DNA of 64,000 nucleotides from Synchiropus splendidus (Eukaryota > Chordata > Actinopteri > Syngnathiformes > Callionymidae), in the NCBI RefSeq assembly GCF_027744825.2, contig NC_071345.1:13083501-13147500 (forward strand), written 5' to 3'. The position numbers were made by a program, and so were the translations under genes. The notes under the pieces were generated by a model. It worked only from the letters and a program-made list of their open reading frames with translations. It had not been told where the DNA came from and did no database searches. The first letter of the stretch is position 1. Each line of letters starts with the position of its first letter. Below, in pieces: positions 42,135 to 64,000 of the stretch.

Positions 42135-43180
42135 GAGCGAAGAGTTTAGCTCAATGACTTTTAAGGGAACCAGGTTGATTTATATCTGTGGCTTTTCAAT
42201 ATATTATTGTCATTATCTCATGCCAATATGTGACGTATGTGCAGTGATTTAACTTTGGGGTTCATTAATTTCATTTTTAATTCATTTTTAAATTAAACAT
42301 CAGCATCAGAGCATGTTCATCATTCTGCTAATCAGTTATGTAAATCTTATTGTTTGTTTGTTTTTTTTTTACTTGCACTGATCGAATACATATTAATCTT
42401 TTTGAAACTACCAAGATTTGTTCCTGCCCTACAAGCCATCGTCAACAGCTATGACTACATGCACTTTACGCAGCACAAATGTTGAGCTGTCAGAGGTGAC
42501 GCTGTGAGGAAGACTTCTTAGACTTGCACCATCGGATATGCTGAAGTTTCGTCTGTACATGCTCTCAATAGGGTTACGATTATCTCAAAACATAGGTTGG
42601 TATCATAAGCAAAACTAACTGGATGTTTGATATGGTGTATTAAACATTTGTTACAAGTGGTCTTCTTTATTTTGCCTCCTAAAATATAATCTCAATCCTG
42701 CCTTTATTATGTTTCATAGCACAATGATGCAGCTTTGTGTTGGGATCTGAAAAAATGAAAATCATTGTTATTGCTAAAGACTACAGTAACACATGAATTC
42801 CCCTGTATGTGTTTTTATTATAACTTTATGAATATATATATTTTTTACTTTTAGATTATCACAATTTTATGGCTTTCGTAGAGTTTTCTTTTATTGGTTT
42901 GACAGATAGAACCATCATTTTAGTTGCATTTATTGTATTTAGTTTACGTTTCTAAAGTCAACATGAATCGAAATCTTCGATAATATATTGTTTTCTTTTT
43001 GTTTTTTGCTAGGTAAATGTACGGTAACTCGTCCCTTATTCAGCGTTATATATTTAAATGATGTCGTGTACTATCATTGTCAGTTTTATGTCGTTGCGAC
43101 TCCGGAATAGTTTTACTTGAGAGCCGTTTCAAGTCTCGACTGTCCACAATCCACACAAACATGAGCTGTCACCCACGCGG
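42135..43180. other. 3' UTR of the Ly6-like gene and intergenic spacer
   Basis: A variant polyadenylation signal ATTAAA lies at 42,292-42,297, about 160 bases after the stop codon. The remaining spacer to inpp5b is AT-rich and shows nothing else. Confidence 0.45.
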
Positions 43181-43197
43181 TGACGTCACGGGGGCGG
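43181..43197 (+). promoter_or_regulatory. inpp5b: Perfect CRE palindrome plus GC box in the inpp5b promoter
   Basis: TGACGTCA at 43,181-43,188 is a full CREB/ATF palindrome and is followed at once by a GC box (gggggcgg, 43,190-43,197). They lie 210-225 bases upstream of the inpp5b start codon in a locally GC-rich patch, the position expected of a core promoter. Function is inferred from the motifs. Confidence 0.6.
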
Positions 43198-43406
43198 TGT
43201 GCGTCTGAATCAGTGCGTGGCAGTGGGAGCCCACGGAGAAGACGGCATCTGTACGGGAAGAAACCATGTGGAATTTGAACGTTGTGTTCAATTCGGACGG
43301 TCTTGGATGTAGTTTCTGAAGTGAAAGTTCTGGCCGGGTGGAAACAGCTCGACGCGCGTGTGCACGGTAACGTCGGAAGCAAGTTTCCCCAGTGACGGAC
43401 AGAGAT

Positions 43407-56342
<12,936 letters not shown>

Positions 56343-57775
56343 ATCACCTTCACAAGAACACTAACTGAACTACATGGTGGAGTTGTTTTTTTTGTTTGTT
56401 TTTGTTTTTTAAGAGTAAAATAATGCAGTTTTTAAATTGTACGTTGTTATATCTGAAATATTTCAATGTTTGTGACTGGTCAATGCACAGTTTATATTTC
56501 ATGAAGCATCTTGAGAAATTTCAATATATGTATATTTTATTTAAAAAGTCATTTGTATTTTGATGTTATCTAAATAGCATGTGGTTTTTTATATACATAT
56601 ATATAAAGATCCTGCAAACAACGTATGGGTGTGGTGCTATTTATTGCGACTGCTTTCCGTTTTGTCTAAATGTAACTGAAATATTCCAAAATGTACATCA
56701 AGAAATGTATACGGCGATGGTTATTATAATTTCCCATAATCCACCGGGGTTGCTCTGACGTATAGTGTTCTAGGCAGCAAGGGAGGGGACAGACGGAGTG
56801 TGCTGAACATCCAAAAAGCACAAGAATAAGAACGGTAAAATTGTCATGTATTTGGCTATTGATTTCGTGCAGCTGTATTTTTGCGCGTATTACATTTCTC
56901 GTCAATTTATCGGTTACTATAAAAATGCTAAGCTACATGCTACATTTTTGATCGCAAAGCTATTCAAAATAAGTTGCTTGATATGGCTAACGCTAACCAG
57001 CTAAATCTAAATGTAGCAATTAATATGAATATTTCCATCGAATCGTCAAGACAACGTTGGGGATATTGTTTCGTTGCCATTGCATATATTTGCAAGTTTG
57101 AGCTCGAGTATTTGGGATATTACACCGTAACGTAATGGGCAGTAATGTGTGATTTCGAGTAGCGAATCGATGAGATGTTAGCTCCAACATGTTAGCAGAT
57201 GTCAGCTCACGACATACTTACTTTGACTGGATATTAGTTCCGAAATTATCGACAATTTTGCTTTTCTCCGACACAATGAAGACTCGTTTGCTTTTACATT
57301 CGAGCTATTCGTTTCGTTGGCGATGAATGTCGAGTGTCACAATCGTGACTTGAGTGTCAGCTAGAAGGTTTTATGTCAGTACTCGGTTCACTTTGTCCAA
57401 GTTCAGGGTATCGGCGTGTCTGTCAGCCGGAGAGTTCCAGAGGGCGATGATGTAATGCATTATCTTCAGTCACGCAAGGTGCTTCCTTTTGGTATTTATT
57501 GTAAGGTGATCAGGATTTAAGTGGAGGACTATTGTGTTGACCCACGCTACTTTTTAAAAATCCATATTAGAGGATGGTTTCAAATGTATTATACAAACCT
57601 GTGGCTTCATACCTTAAATGTGAGACCCTTACATTACTATATACATTGCTCTATGAATGTGGTAATAGTCAATTCTTATTATAATTGTTCTTATTATTTT
57701 TATTTTACTACTCAGTTTCCACCAACCAGTGAGTGTGCAGTCCAGCTCACTGGGGAAGGAGTGGCACCAGGGACC
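56343..57775. other. inpp5b 3' UTR, spacer and mtf1 upstream region
   Basis: inpp5b and mtf1 are tandem and only 1.4 kb apart from stop to start. The inpp5b 3' UTR is AT-rich and I see no canonical AATAAA nearby. The mtf1 promoter and untranslated first exon probably lie at 56,740-57,480. A possible donor is at about 56,835 (acggtaaaat), and the acceptor of the first coding exon ends ctactcag at 57,715. No TATA box is evident. Confidence 0.45.
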
Positions 57776-63700
<5,925 letters not shown>

Positions 63701-64000
63701 GTGAGAAACGGTTTGAATTATCGTCTGACTGATATGGCCAGTAACCAGAAAATTATCATTCCTGGATGTCCTCTTTGATGAAGGGTTTTTAATGTACACA
63801 TTAAATATGCTAAATCATGAAAACATTAAGACACAAAGACGACTTGAGGCAGCACATCATCTCTTTATTTCATGTTTAATGCAGCCTAACCTCTCTGTAG
63901 GAGAGCTGGGCAGAAACATTTCTGAAGGAGCCACTTTATAAAAAATAACTGTGGTGAGGGGCCATCATACCGAAAGACAGAGCAGTGTTAAATTTAACGT
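63701..64000. other. mtf1: Start of the next mtf1 intron
   Basis: Donor gtgaga directly follows the last visible exon. No further exon is seen before the window ends. Confidence 0.6.

Noticed and set aside
57521..57775. In-frame extension of mtf1 upstream of the chosen ATG
   Set aside because: The frame is open, but a good acceptor at 57,715 marks the exon start and the upstream part is AT-rich intron-like sequence.

Overview
This is a vertebrate nuclear window, most likely from a teleost fish. Genes are split into many short exons with GT-AG introns, long (TG)n and (AT)n microsatellites are present, and at least seven copies of a short inverted-repeat DNA transposon family are scattered across it. 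Three genes can be named confidently by protein similarity: zc3h12a (Regnase-1), inpp5b and mtf1. In human all three lie on 1p34.3, and INPP5B and MTF1 are adjacent in the same orientation, as here. I cannot name the species.

Layout. Bases 1 to about 22,850 are gene-poor and AT-rich, with MITEs, microsatellites, a LINE reverse-transcriptase relic and several segments that look like conserved non-coding DNA. Three exon-like stretches on the minus strand (19.5-21.9 kb) could belong to an unrecognised gene. zc3h12a occupies about 22.9-27.8 kb (+). A minus-strand gene encoding a coiled-coil protein with a C-terminal CAP-Gly domain runs from about 35.3 kb down to 30.2 kb; I do not recognise it. 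An eight-exon plus-strand gene at 39.2-42.1 kb encodes a secreted, probably GPI-anchored, mucin-like protein with two duplicated cysteine-rich Ly6/uPAR-like domains; I do not recognise it either. inpp5b spans 43.4-56.3 kb (+) with 23 coding exons whose splice phases all agree (896 aa). mtf1 begins at 57.8 kb (+) and leaves the window after its ninth visible coding exon.

The genes do not form a single pathway. zc3h12a is an endoribonuclease that restrains inflammatory mRNAs, inpp5b is a Golgi/endosome phosphoinositide 5-phosphatase, and mtf1 is the zinc-sensing activator of metallothionein genes. Their proximity reflects old vertebrate synteny. There is no operon, CRISPR array or prokaryote-type system. 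The least described objects are the duplicated Ly6-like mucin gene, the CAP-Gly gene and the orphan exon cluster. All names and splice sites come from reading the sequence; no database or alignment was run.
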